In this document: piece by piece, positions 10,629-18,447 of the stretch
How positions within the stretch are numbered: the first letter of the stretch is position 1
Layout: each line of letters begins with the position of its first letter
NCBI RefSeq assembly: GCF_026168105.1
Contig: NZ_LBMW01000031.1
Location: 1-64,000 of the forward strand
Source: Streptomyces hygroscopicus
GTDB taxonomy: Bacteria; Actinomycetota; Actinomycetes; Streptomycetales; Streptomycetaceae
Direction: 5' to 3'
DNA length: 64,000 nt
Translations under genes and position numbers: made by a program
Notes under the pieces: generated by a model
What the model saw: the letters and a program-made list of their open reading frames with translations, nothing else
Told to the model about the DNA's origin: nothing
Database searches by the model: none

Positions 10629-11446
10629 CGGTACCCCCCTGTGCTCTCCAGGTGGTCCGGGTGGAAGCAGATCCGCCACTGGCGCTCCTCGCCCGGCCCG
10701 GCCATGACGTTCAGGTAGTACATGGGGTGTCCGGGCTGGGCGATGGACGGGCCGTGCCAGCCGTCGGGAACGAGGACGGCGTCACCGGTGCGGACCTCGG
10801 CGAGGACGTCGGACCCGCCGTCGCGGGAGGGGAATACGCGCTGGTACCCGAAGCCGTTCGGACCCTGGATCTCGAAGTAGTAGATCTCCTCGAGCTCCGT
10901 CTCCTCGCCCGGCCGTGCCTCGTCGTGCTTGTGGGGCGGATACGAGGACCAGTTGCCGCCGGGCGTGATGACCTCGACGGCGATGAGCCTGTCGCACTCG
11001 AAGGCGTCGGCAGAGGCGAAGTTGCGCACCTGGCGGGCGCAGTTGCCGCTGCCGCGCTCCTCGACGGGTACCTCCGGCGCGGGGCCGTAGCGGGCGGGGA
11101 GTCGGCGCTCGCACTTCGCTCCTGCCAGGGCGAAGCGGCCTCCCGCGCCGGAGGCGATCTGTGCCCGGGCGTCACGGGGGACGTAGGCGAAGTCGGAGAC
11201 TCCTGTGAACACGTCCTCCCTGCCCAGGAGTTGGAACCTCTTGTCCTCCGTGTGGACCGTACAGGCGCCCTCGAGGGGCAGCACGATCCACTCGCTGTCA
11301 CCGGTGGCGAACGTGTGTGTGCCGCCCGGCTGGAGGTCCACGATCCGCAGGCTGCTGTGGGTCCAGCCGGCCCGCTCGGGGGCGATGTCGAGCGCATACG
11401 CGGCGTTCGCGGTGGCGCCCCTGGGAACGTACAGCTCCTTGCTCAT
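10625..11446 (-). CDS. iolB: 5-deoxy-glucuronate isomerase
   Basis: A 273-residue bicupin. The C-terminal cupin contains the metal-binding set PPHKHDE...ELEEIYYFE and, later, DGWHGP, as in IolB. It converts 5-deoxy-glucuronate to 2-deoxy-5-keto-gluconate, the substrate of the IolC kinase. GAGGG precedes the ATG. Its 3' end overlaps iolD by 4 nt. Upstream lies the remnant of the aldolase gene that would normally separate iolC and iolB. Confidence 0.93.
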   Translation of the reverse strand: MSKELYVPRGATANAAYALDIAPERAGWTHSSLRIVDLQPGGTHTFATGDSEWIVLPLEGACTVHTEDKRFQLLGREDVFTGVSDFAYVPRDARAQIASGAGGRFALAGAKCERRLPARYGPAPEVPVEERGSGNCARQVRNFASADAFECDRLIAVEVITPGGNWSSYPPHKHDEARPGEETELEEIYYFEIQGPNGFGYQRVFPSRDGGSDVLAEVRTGDAVLVPDGWHGPSIAQPGHPMYYLNVMAGPGEERQWRICFHPDHLESTGGYR

Positions 11447-11778
11447 GCGGCCCTCGCAGAAGTCCTCGTGCGGTGTCCACGGCGGCGGCCACGTCGCCGC
11501 CCGCCGGGTCTGTACGCGGAACTGCCGCCCAGGCCTTCGACGACGGCGACGGACCGGGTCACGGCCTCGGTTCCAAGGCTGTTGTGCAAGGTGCCGTCCA
11601 TCAGGGGACGCCGGGACCGCATGGCGACGGCCTTCGCGACCGTCTCGGGGTGGCGGGTCCGTGGCCGGACGAGTTCGGTGACGTCCACGCGCGCGTGCGT
11701 GACGCAGGGGCCGCCGTTCCGGTACCCGCTGTCGGTCCCGCCCTCGTGCCGGGCGCCCCCGACCTGGCCGGCCCTCAC
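11446..11778 (-). pseudogene. Decayed DKGP/deoxyribose-phosphate-type aldolase of the iol operon
   Basis: Between iolC and iolB I can read three pieces of one aldolase in the right order. An N-terminal piece (ELVRPRTRHPETVAKAV then SRRPLMDG) runs directly into an internal piece (TEAVTRSVAVVEGLGGSSAY), and a C-terminal piece (GDVAAAVDTARGLL) follows in another frame. The intact Streptomyces homologue (about 290 residues, as I recall it) sits at exactly this operon position, so roughly two thirds has been lost by internal deletions plus a frameshift. GTG 11778 overlaps the iolC stop, as expected for the original start. No active-site region remains; the product cannot be an aldolase. Confidence 0.75.
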
Positions 11779-12764
11779 GGCACCGCTCCCGCCGTGACCG
11801 CGCCCTCGATCTCGTCGGCCGTGGGCATCGCGGACGAACACTCCAGACGGGACGCGACGATGGCACCCGCGGCGTTCGCGTACCGCACGGTCCGCTCCAG
11901 GTCCCAGCCGCCGAGCAGCCCGTGGCAGAGCGACCCGCCGAAGGCGTCGCCCGCGCCGAGCCCGTTGAGGACCGTCACCGGAAGCGGCGGGACCTGGACC
12001 GATGCGCCCCCACTGGTCATCGCGAGGACGCCCTTGGGTCCCTGCTTGACGACCGCGAGTTCGACACCCGCGTCCAGCAGGGCACGGGCCGCGGTGTGCG
12101 GGTCACGCTCGCCGGTGGCGATCTCCACCTCGTCGACATTGCCGACGGCGACGGTGGCATGGCGCAGGGCCTCGGCGTACAGGGCGCGGGCGGAGTCCGG
12201 GTCCGTCCAGAACATCGGCCGCCAGTCGAGGTCGAAGACCGTCGTGCCCGCCTTGGCGCGATGAGCGAGCGAGGCGATCGTGGCGGTGCGGCTCGGCTCC
12301 TCGCTCAGGCCCGTGCCCGTCACCCAGAAGACCCCGGCGGCGCGGATCGCGTCCAGATCCAGCTCGTGTGCGTCGATCTCCAGGTCCGGCGCCTTGGGCT
12401 GCCGGTAGAAGTAGAGGGGGAATTCGTCCGGCGGGAACACCTCGCAGAACGTGACCGGCGTCGGCAGCCCGGCGACCGGCGTGACCCACCGGTCGTCCAC
12501 GCCGAAGCCGCGCAGCGCCTCGTGGAGGTAGGTGCCGAAGGGGTCGTCGCCCGTACGCGTGATCACCGCCGTACGGCGGCCGAGGCGGGCTGCGGCGACC
12601 GCTACGTTCGTCGCCGAACCGCCCAGGAACTTCCCGAAGGACGTCACCTGCGGCAGGCGCACGCCCATCTGCAGCGGATAGAGGTCGACACCGATCCGGC
12701 CCATGGTGATCAGGTCGAACGGGCCGCCGGGCGCGGCGGCCACGGACTCCTCGAACTCCTCCAT
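11775..12764 (-). CDS. iolC: 5-dehydro-2-deoxygluconokinase, PfkB family
   Basis: A 329-residue ribokinase-fold sugar kinase. The two PfkB signatures are visible: GGSATNVAVAAARLG near the N-terminus and NGLGAGDAFGGSLCHG near residue 273, with the catalytic Asp in GAGD. It phosphorylates 2-deoxy-5-keto-gluconate to DKGP. It is the first gene of the minus-strand iol operon, with a good promoter and a palindromic operator candidate upstream. Its stop overlaps the start of the decayed aldolase gene, so the operon was once coupled through that gene. Confidence 0.92.
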   Translation of the reverse strand: MEEFEESVAAAPGGPFDLITMGRIGVDLYPLQMGVRLPQVTSFGKFLGGSATNVAVAAARLGRRTAVITRTGDDPFGTYLHEALRGFGVDDRWVTPVAGLPTPVTFCEVFPPDEFPLYFYRQPKAPDLEIDAHELDLDAIRAAGVFWVTGTGLSEEPSRTATIASLAHRAKAGTTVFDLDWRPMFWTDPDSARALYAEALRHATVAVGNVDEVEIATGERDPHTAARALLDAGVELAVVKQGPKGVLAMTSGGASVQVPPLPVTVLNGLGAGDAFGGSLCHGLLGGWDLERTVRYANAAGAIVASRLECSSAMPTADEIEGAVTAGAVP

Positions 12765-12792
12765 CGAGTTCCCTTCACATCGGCTGTCCCCA

Positions 12793-12822
12793 GGTCTAGC
12801 CGCGCCGAGGGAGCCCTGTCAA
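12793..12822 (-). promoter_or_regulatory. Promoter of the iolC operon
   Basis: On the minus strand, TTGACA (12817-12822) is followed after 18 bp by TAGACC (12793-12798), a good housekeeping-type -35/-10 pair. Predicted transcription starts about 20 nt before the iolC ATG. Confidence 0.6.
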
Positions 12823-12828
12823 CGCTTT

Positions 12829-12844
12829 GTCCAGACATATGGAC
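12829..12844. promoter_or_regulatory. Palindromic operator candidate between iolC and iolE-like gene
   Basis: GTCCA and TGGAC form an inverted repeat with a 6-bp spacer, placed just upstream of the iolC -35 box and between two divergent iol genes. GntR-family and similar inositol regulators bind short palindromes at such places. No regulator gene lies in the window, so the binding protein is unknown. Confidence 0.5.
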
Positions 12845-12886
12845 GACCGCTTGACATGGTTTCGGGGCGGCCGGAAGCTGACGCCC

Positions 12887-13804
12887 ATGACGTCGTTGTC
12901 ACCTCAGCCCTCACTCTCCCGCATCCGGATCGGTTCGGCTCCCGACTCCTGGGGTGTCTGGTTCCCCGACGATCCCCGGCAGGTGCCCTGGCAGCGCTTC
13001 CTCGACGAGGTCGCCGAGTCCGGCTACGAGTGGATCGAGCTGGGGCCGTACGGATATCTGCCCACCGATCCCGCGGTCCTCGCCGAGGAGACCGGGCGAC
13101 GCGGCCTCAAGGTGTCCGCCGGCACGGTGTTCACGGGGCTGCACCGCGGTCCGGACGTCTGGGACGCCACCTGGGCGCATGTCTCGGCCATCGCCGCGCT
13201 GACCCAGGCCATGGGCGCCTCGCACCTCGTGGTCATCCCGGCGTTCTGGCGGGACGACAGGACGGGCGAGGTGCTGGAGCCGAGCACCCTGACCGCCGAG
13301 CAGTGGCGGCACCTGACCACGCAGACCGAACGGCTCGGGCGCGAGGTGCACGAGCGGTACGGACTGCGGATCGTCGTCCATCCGCACGCGGACACACACA
13401 TCGACAGGGAGGAGAACGTCACGCGCTTCCTCGATGCGACGGACTCCTCAGCGGTGTCGCTGTGCCTGGACACCGGGCACTATACGTACTGCGGTGGCGA
13501 CAGCGTCTCGCTGATCGAGACGTTCGGGGAGCGGATCGGCTACCTCCATCTCAAGCAGGTCGACCCCGGGATCCTGGCCGAGGTGCGGGCGGGCGAAATC
13601 CCCTTCGGCCCGGCGGTGGCCAAGGGCGTGATGTGCGAACCGCCGTCCGGCGTACCGGCGTTGGAGCCGGTGCTGGCCGCCGCGGGCCAACTCGACGTCG
13701 ACCTGTTCGCCATCGTGGAGCAGGACATGTACCCCTGTGACCCCGACAGGCCGCTGCCCATCGCGCGGCGCACCAGGGCGTTCCTGAGGTCCTGCGGGGC
13801 GTAG
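12887..13804 (+). CDS. IolE/IolH-like sugar phosphate isomerase/epimerase (TIM barrel)
   Basis: A 305-residue AP-endonuclease-2-type TIM barrel. Characteristic segments are IGSAPDSWGVWFPDDP at the N-terminus, GYEWIELGPYGYLP, VVHPHADTHI and CLDTGHYTYCGGD, and a late metal-binding Glu in AIVEQDMYP. Family and position suggest the inosose dehydratase step (IolE) or a related IolH-like epimerase; I cannot separate these by sequence. It is divergent from the iolC operon and shares its control region. ATG 12887 is chosen because the conserved domain starts immediately after; a longer start at 12839 would lie inside the operator palindrome. Confidence 0.8.
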   Translation: MTSLSPQPSLSRIRIGSAPDSWGVWFPDDPRQVPWQRFLDEVAESGYEWIELGPYGYLPTDPAVLAEETGRRGLKVSAGTVFTGLHRGPDVWDATWAHVSAIAALTQAMGASHLVVIPAFWRDDRTGEVLEPSTLTAEQWRHLTTQTERLGREVHERYGLRIVVHPHADTHIDREENVTRFLDATDSSAVSLCLDTGHYTYCGGDSVSLIETFGERIGYLHLKQVDPGILAEVRAGEIPFGPAVAKGVMCEPPSGVPALEPVLAAAGQLDVDLFAIVEQDMYPCDPDRPLPIARRTRAFLRSCGA

Positions 13805-14050
13805 GCGACGCAGGCGCCCTCGGGGCTTCCGGCTCCTGCCGGGTGCGTGCGGCGTGGGCGGCCTCTTGAAGTCAACTCCGGCCGCTACTCGTACTAATCG
13901 ATGAAATCGGTCAAGTGTGTCGAAGCTGTGAAGACCGGCAATTCCGGAGATCACCCCATCGGGGGCGCAACCAGGACGCGTAGCGCGGAGTTTACTCAAC
14001 GTCGGGCATTCCGCCCGGCCGTTGAGACGATCCCCAAGGAGCACCTCTCC

Positions 14051-14290
14051 ATGTCGCGTATCGCGAAGGGCCTGGCCCTGACCACCGTTGCCGCTGCGGC
14101 CGTGGCCGGCACCGCCGGTATCGCCGCCGCCGACAGTGGCGCCACCGGCGCTGCCACCAACTCCCCGGGCGTCGTGTCGGGCAACTCCGCGCAGGCTCCG
14201 GTCCACGTCCCGGTCGGTGTGTGCGGGAACACGGCCAGCGTCATCGGCCTGCTGAACGGGGCGGTCAGCAACTCCTGCGCCAACGGCTGA
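14051..14290 (+). CDS. Short chaplin (hydrophobic aerial-hypha surface protein)
   Basis: A 79-residue secreted protein. The signal peptide ends after GIAAA, releasing a mature chain that starts around DSGATG. The chaplin domain holds the two conserved cysteines (Cys58 in GVCGN, Cys76 in NSCANG), which form a disulfide across an amyloid-prone hydrophobic segment (SVIGLLNGAV). There is no LAXTG sorting signal, so it belongs to the short, freely secreted chaplins (ChpD-H class) that assemble on aerial hyphae and spores. AAGGAG lies 9 nt before the ATG. It appears monocistronic. Confidence 0.93.
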   Translation: MSRIAKGLALTTVAAAAVAGTAGIAAADSGATGAATNSPGVVSGNSAQAPVHVPVGVCGNTASVIGLLNGAVSNSCANG

Positions 14291-14330
14291 CGTCCGAGCG
14301 ACCCTTGAGCCGGCCGTTCTCCCTCGGAGC

Positions 14331-14411
14331 ACGGCCGGTCGGCGCTGCACGGCCGGTCGGCGCTGCACGGCCGGTCGGCGCTGCACGGCCGGTCGGCGCT
14401 GCACGGCCGCC
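14331..14411. repeat. 18-bp tandem repeat, four copies plus a partial fifth
   Basis: The unit ACGGCCGGTCGGCGCTGC is repeated perfectly four times (14331-14402), followed by a degenerate start of a fifth. It lies between the convergent chaplin and dehydrogenase genes. Each unit contains GGCCG and CGGCC, so many hairpin pairings are possible; it may help end transcription. Confidence 0.9.
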
Positions 14412-14492
14412 AGGCGCGAAGTCGCTTGCACGGACGCGAGGACGGCCCCGAGGACGGATGGGGGGTCAGGCGTGACGGCGACGGCCCCCGGG

Positions 14493-15452
14493 TCAGCCGA
14501 GGCGGCGTACTGGATCCCCCGCCAGGTATGCCTCGATGTCCTCGACGGCCTGGCCGTAGTACATCGCGTAGTTGGCGCGCGAGACATAGCCGAGGTGCGG
14601 GGTGGCGAGCAGACGCGGGGCGGTGCGCATCGGGTGGTCGGCGGGGAGTGGCTCCACGTCGAAAACGTCGATGCCGGCGCCGGCGATGCGGCCCTCGTGC
14701 AGGGCCGCGAGCAGGGCGTCCTGGTCGACGATGGCGGCGCGCGAGGTGTTGATCAGGTACGCGGTCGGTTTCATGAGCGCGATCTCGCGGGCGCCGACCA
14801 GGCCACGGGTGCCGTCGCCGAGGGCGAGGTGCACCGAGACGAAGTCGCTGCTCGCGAGCAACTCCTCCTTGGACGGGGCGAGTTCCGCACCGGCCTCCTC
14901 CGTGCGCTCCTTGGTGAGGTGCGGGCTCCAGGCGGCGACCTCCATCCCGAAGGCGAGCCCCACCCGAGCAACCCGGCTGCCGATCTTCCCGAGCCCGAGC
15001 AGTCCGAGCCGCCGCCCGTGCAGATCCGCACCCACGGTGCTCTGCCAGGGGCCGCCGTCGCGCAGGGCGTTGTTCTCCTCGACGATCCCGCGCGCCAGCC
15101 CGAGCAGCAGGGCCCAGGTCAGCTCGAGCGGTGGCGTGGAGGAACTCGAGGTACCGCAGACGGTCACTCCGTGCGCCTCGGCCGCGCTGTAGTCGATGAC
15201 GGTGTTCCGCATCCCGGAGGCGATGAGCAGCTTCAGCCGGGGCAGCCGGGCGAACAGCGAGCTGGGGAACGGCACGCGTTCGCGCAGGGTGACGACGATG
15301 TCGAACTCGGCGAGCGCGTGGGCCAGCGCGTCCTCATCGGCGAAGTGCTCGGCGAAGGACACCACCTCGACGCGGTCCGCCACCGGAGACCAGTCCGCCA
15401 CGGAGGTCGCGATCTGCTGGAAATCATCAAGTATCGCGCAGCGAAGCCCCAT
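14493..15452 (-). CDS. D-2-hydroxyacid dehydrogenase
   Basis: A 319-residue NAD-dependent dehydrogenase of the D-isomer family. The Rossmann loop is GLLGLGKIGSRVAR near residue 150. The catalytic triad residues appear in order: Arg in NTSRAAIVD, Glu in GIDVFDVEPLP, His in TPHLGYVS. It reduces a 2-keto acid or oxidises a D-2-hydroxyacid; the substrate (phosphoglycerate, lactate, other) is not clear, and the protein is too short for a SerA with an ACT domain. A G-rich ribosome-binding site precedes the ATG. Confidence 0.9.
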   Translation of the reverse strand: MGLRCAILDDFQQIATSVADWSPVADRVEVVSFAEHFADEDALAHALAEFDIVVTLRERVPFPSSLFARLPRLKLLIASGMRNTVIDYSAAEAHGVTVCGTSSSSTPPLELTWALLLGLARGIVEENNALRDGGPWQSTVGADLHGRRLGLLGLGKIGSRVARVGLAFGMEVAAWSPHLTKERTEEAGAELAPSKEELLASSDFVSVHLALGDGTRGLVGAREIALMKPTAYLINTSRAAIVDQDALLAALHEGRIAGAGIDVFDVEPLPADHPMRTAPRLLATPHLGYVSRANYAMYYGQAVEDIEAYLAGDPVRRLG

Positions 15453-15485
15453 GTCAGCCCCCTTCTGATCAATGGGTGCACCTTA

Positions 15486-15532
15486 TCGAATCAACATCGA
15501 AATCGAATCAACATCGAATCAACATCGAATCA
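15486..15532. repeat. Short A/T-rich tandem repeat (ATCGAATCAAC unit)
   Basis: About four close copies of ATCGAATCAAC sit just upstream of the dehydrogenase gene. The low GC content is notable in this genome. Iterated sites at a promoter could bind a regulator; nothing further can be said. Confidence 0.7.
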
Positions 15533-15588
15533 CTTGCGGCGCGTTGTCGCCGGATGTGTGGGCCGGACCGCGGCGGCCCCGGCCGCGG

Positions 15589-16305
15589 CTACTTCCTCAT
15601 GTCGGCGTAGAAGACGATGTTGTAGTGGAGTTCGTGGTTCTTCGCGTCCGCCGCACCGCGTTCGGCATCCTTCGTACCCGTCCGGGTTGCATCCTTGGTG
15701 GCCGCCGGGGCTGCTGCCTCCCTGGCGAGAGTGTCGCCGGAAGCGATGAGGCGGAGCTCCGCATGCCGCGAGTTCGGTTGCAGGTCGTGGACGGCGACCT
15801 TCTCCCTGCTCACGTGCTCGATCTTCCGTACGACGAACGTGGCCGTCCGTCCGTCGGCCCGACGCACCTCGATTGGGTCCCCGAGCTTCACCCGCAGCAC
15901 ATTGCGAAGGAGCCCTGGGCCCTTGGGGGTGTTGTGGCGAGCAAGAAGCACGGAAACCCCCTTCTCGCCGGGTGTGACACTGCCGGTGTACCAACCGGGC
16001 CGGTCCGCCTTCTCCACCGGCGGAGCCTCGAGTTGGCCCTCGTCGTCCAGGCCGAGCTCGAGCAGGGGTCCCGCGTCCACGCCGGCGGAGGGGATCGTCA
16101 GTCTCACGGGCTTCGAGGCGCGCAAGGGGGCTGAGCCCGCGATGACCGACGACGCCGTGGCACCGTGCGCGGGTTGGCGGTCATGCACCACACGGCCGGG
16201 CCCCATGACACCGCAGGCCGCCGCTCCACCGCCGACGCCGACCAGGAATACCGCTGTCACCGCAACGCGGCGAAAAGTGGGAGCAGCCGAAGAGATGACA
16301 GGCAC
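15589..16305 (-). CDS. Class F sortase-like protein lacking the catalytic Cys
   Basis: A 238-residue protein with an N-terminal TM (about 12-33) and a sortase-F fold: VRLTIPSAGVDAGPLLELGLDDEG, then PGWYTGSVTPGEKGVSVLLARHN with the catalytic His equivalent at His124. The strand that normally reads LRLITCGG reads LRLIASGD, so the nucleophile is Ser189 instead of Cys (a TGC to TCC type change). The usual catalytic Arg before the last strand is not recognisable, and a polar Ala/Thr/Lys-rich insert (about 195-220) precedes the terminal HYNIVFYA. Transpeptidase activity is unlikely. The GTG start at 16305 has GAGGGGAAG upstream; a TTG 36 nt earlier lacks one. Confidence 0.78.
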   Translation of the reverse strand: MPVISSAAPTFRRVAVTAVFLVGVGGGAAACGVMGPGRVVHDRQPAHGATASSVIAGSAPLRASKPVRLTIPSAGVDAGPLLELGLDDEGQLEAPPVEKADRPGWYTGSVTPGEKGVSVLLARHNTPKGPGLLRNVLRVKLGDPIEVRRADGRTATFVVRKIEHVSREKVAVHDLQPNSRHAELRLIASGDTLAREAAAPAATKDATRTGTKDAERGAADAKNHELHYNIVFYADMRK

Positions 16306-16341
16306 GAAACTTCCCCTCAATTCTTCTGACGGGGCAGACAA

Positions 16342-17453
16342 CGGCGGAGACTAATAAGGAAGTTGGCGGGAGACGGCGGAATGACACGCCTCTCGCACGG
16401 CATCGGAGCCAGATGGGTGAATCAAGCGCTGTGCCCAGTAGCGTCCCTGTCCCTGTCCCTGTGCAGGGTGATGGGGTACCCGACGGTCGCCGTCTCACCC
16501 CGCTTGAGCGAGCCCGACCACCGCAACAGGGGCTCGGCGCAGCCCACCAATGCCCGAAGTCGGCGAGGTCATGATGCGCACGGCGGTGGGCTCCGACAGT
16601 GCCGATGCGTCGAGAGGGTGGGCGCATGGCTGCGGCAGCTGAAGAAGACCACATGCGGCCCATCTTCGATCACCTTTGGCGCAGTGATCAGGCTTTTTGG
16701 CTCCAATGGGGCATTTTTATGCGCGACGCGCCCCTGGAGTCCGTCGTTCTGCCGACAGGCGAATACTGTTGGGCGGTTCAAATGATCGCGGCAGGCAGGC
16801 CCATAGGCCCTTGGAGGAAATGCCCACGCGATGTTTCGTCCACGGCTCTGTACCCCACCACGGGCCGATCCGCTGGAACGTGCGACTCCATCCACTCTGA
16901 ACAGCAAAAACGAAATCTGCGCAACGGGAAACAACTCACCGCTCACGAAGCGCAGCTTGATTCAGCGAATTCGGCAGTTGACTCAGCTCTGCTCATGAAA
17001 ACGTCCTGGATAGCGGGTAAATGATCCCGGGTGAGGTTCAACCGAACTTTGCGGTGGCGATGCGGAATACGCTTACGTCCCGGGGTATGGGTTACCGCGT
17101 CTCCGGGTGCTTCCCCGGCAAGTGAGCCAAGGGATCGAACCCTCTGGCCTCGCGGTTCTCATGACTTGCCTCTGACCCGTAGTGTCCTCGTCTTTCTGGC
17201 CGCGACGGCCGAGAGCCCCCGCTGCCCGAGAGGGCAGCGTAGGGGCGCAAGCGCGGTGGCGCGACCGGCTCGCCACCGTTCTCCGTGAAGTCCTCGCCGC
17301 GGCGCTTTGCCGAAGCCCCTGAACCTACGGGTGCTGTACCCGAGCGACTCAAGGCACCTTGGGCTGTTCGGCCCTGTCGCGATCGAGGGCCGCGAGGGAT
17401 GCTTGATCAAAAGGGAGAGGAATAGGCTGGCACATCAAACGATAGGGAATGAA
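16342..17453. other. 1.1-kb stretch without a convincing gene
   Basis: This region has lower GC and weak codon bias in all frames. The least poor frame starts at 16626 (see separate entry). I see no recognisable RNA gene. Segments around 16680-17030 look foreign or decayed. Confidence 0.4.
16626..17024 (+). CDS. Doubtful small reading frame, no recognised family
   Basis: A 132-codon frame beginning MAAAAEEDH with a moderate G-rich site upstream. Third-position GC is low and uneven (many T- or A-ending codons), and no domain is recognisable. It could be a horizontally acquired small gene or a chance open frame in decayed DNA. Listed because it is the only candidate in a 1.1-kb gap. Confidence 0.18.
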   Translation: MAAAAEEDHMRPIFDHLWRSDQAFWLQWGIFMRDAPLESVVLPTGEYCWAVQMIAAGRPIGPWRKCPRDVSSTALYPTTGRSAGTCDSIHSEQQKRNLRNGKQLTAHEAQLDSANSAVDSALLMKTSWIAGK

Positions 17454-18224
17454 ATGTCCATCAAAGGCCGTAGATGTCGAGGGATGGGGCGAGCGGGCGG
17501 GCTCACCGCAGCAGGTGTGTTCGCGATAGGCGCGCTCCTTGGCGGCGGTGCCGGTCCAGCACTGGCGAATACTGCTTGGATTTCGGCAAGCTCCGTTACG
17601 GTGACCCCAACAAATCCGCCGAACCAAAATGGCGGGGGCTATGGTTGGGAGGATGGCTACAATGCCGGTTCCAGGTGCGAGGGACTTTCGTCCACTCATG
17701 GAGCCCCGCTCCCACCTGAGCTTGCCGCAAATATAGCCAAGGCGGACGCCAGTAAAGATCCGACTGCGCAAAGACTGGCTTCTGCAGCCGCAGCCGAATA
17801 CAAGGCGAACTACAACGCCGGATACCAGAAGGGATTCGGTGATGCCGACTGCGGTCACCGCAACCAGTTCATAGGCCCCGTCCCGCCCAAGCCAGAGCAG
17901 AACCAACAGCAGAACCAGCAGCCGCAGCCGCAGAACCAGCAGCCGCAGCCGCAACAGCCGCCTGAGGTGCAGCAGCCGCAGGAGCAGCCGCCTGAGGTGC
18001 AGCAGCCGCAGCCGCAACAGCCGCCTGAGGTGCAGCAGCCGCAGCCGCAACAGCCGCCTGAGGTGCAGCAGCCGCAGGAGCAGCCGCCTGAGGTGCAGCA
18101 GCCGCAGGAGCAGCCGCCTGAGGTGCAGCAGCCGCAGGAGCAGCCGCCTGAGGTGCAGCAGCCGCAGGAGCAGCCGCCCGAGGTGCAGCAGCCGCAGGAG
18201 CAGCCGCCGAATTGTCAGTGTTGA
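17454..18224 (+). CDS. Secreted protein with C-terminal PPEVQQPQ repeats
   Basis: A 256-residue protein. The signal peptide is MSIKGRRCRG...GAGPALANTAWI with probable cleavage after ALA. The mature N-terminal domain (about residues 40-140) has a Gly/Tyr-rich start, two cysteines (SRCEGL, DADCGH) and an Ala-rich helix (AAAAEYKANYNAGYQKGFGDA); I do not recognise it. The last 110 residues are Pro/Gln-rich, with eight PPEVQQPQ units, ending in CQC. The repeats look like an extended wall-spanning or adhesive stalk. AGGGA precedes ATG 17454; an upstream in-frame start would bury the signal peptide. Codon use before the repeats is less GC-biased than the neighbours. Confidence 0.7.
   Translation: MSIKGRRCRGMGRAGGLTAAGVFAIGALLGGGAGPALANTAWISASSVTVTPTNPPNQNGGGYGWEDGYNAGSRCEGLSSTHGAPLPPELAANIAKADASKDPTAQRLASAAAAEYKANYNAGYQKGFGDADCGHRNQFIGPVPPKPEQNQQQNQQPQPQNQQPQPQQPPEVQQPQEQPPEVQQPQPQQPPEVQQPQPQQPPEVQQPQEQPPEVQQPQEQPPEVQQPQEQPPEVQQPQEQPPEVQQPQEQPPNCQC
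17896..18210. repeat. 30/33-bp coding repeats (PPEVQQPQ units)
   Basis: Eight units of a Pro/Gln-coding repeat, most of them 30 bp, two 33 bp. The last five are nearly identical in DNA, pointing to recent expansion by slippage or unequal crossover. Confidence 0.9.
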
Positions 18225-18231
18225 CGGACAC

Positions 18232-18447
18232 TCACCACCAACCCTTGCTCGGTGGTCCGGCAATCCGGCAATCAACCAGGTCTTTCCGGTCAGCCGTGAC
18301 GGCTTTGGCGCTGGCGGGCTGAGCGTAGCGGTTGATGGACTCGCGGACACCCTCTGCCAGGGGCTCCCCGGCAGCACTGAGGTTTCCGCCGAGGATGATC
18401 GCTGCCGGGTTCAGACAGTTGACGAGGTCGGCGAGGACCAGACCGAG
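18232..18447 (-). pseudogene. C-terminal fragment of a ROK-family protein
   Basis: Reading the minus strand without a start codon gives LGLVLADLVNCLNPAAIILGG and onward through GEPLAEGVRESINRYAQPAS, the classic C-terminal part of ROK regulators and sugar kinases (the segment after the nucleotide-binding site). It then runs through non-homologous sequence to a stop at 18232. The other four fifths of the gene are absent. The fragment abuts, in opposite orientation, a truncated DUF4429 gene at about 18447/18448, so this is a rearrangement junction. Confidence 0.75.

Noticed and set aside
17115..17160. A GGTTCGATCCC-like T-arm on the minus strand suggesting a tRNA
   Set aside because: No acceptor, D or anticodon arm can be folded around it; the 5-bp T stem is imperfect. 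Taken as chance or an unrecognisable relic.
17869..18231. Minus-strand frame coding an Ala/Pro repeat protein opposite the PPEVQQPQ gene
   Set aside because: Complement of the repeat DNA; no signal peptide or ribosome-binding site, and the plus-strand frame has a proper secreted protein.
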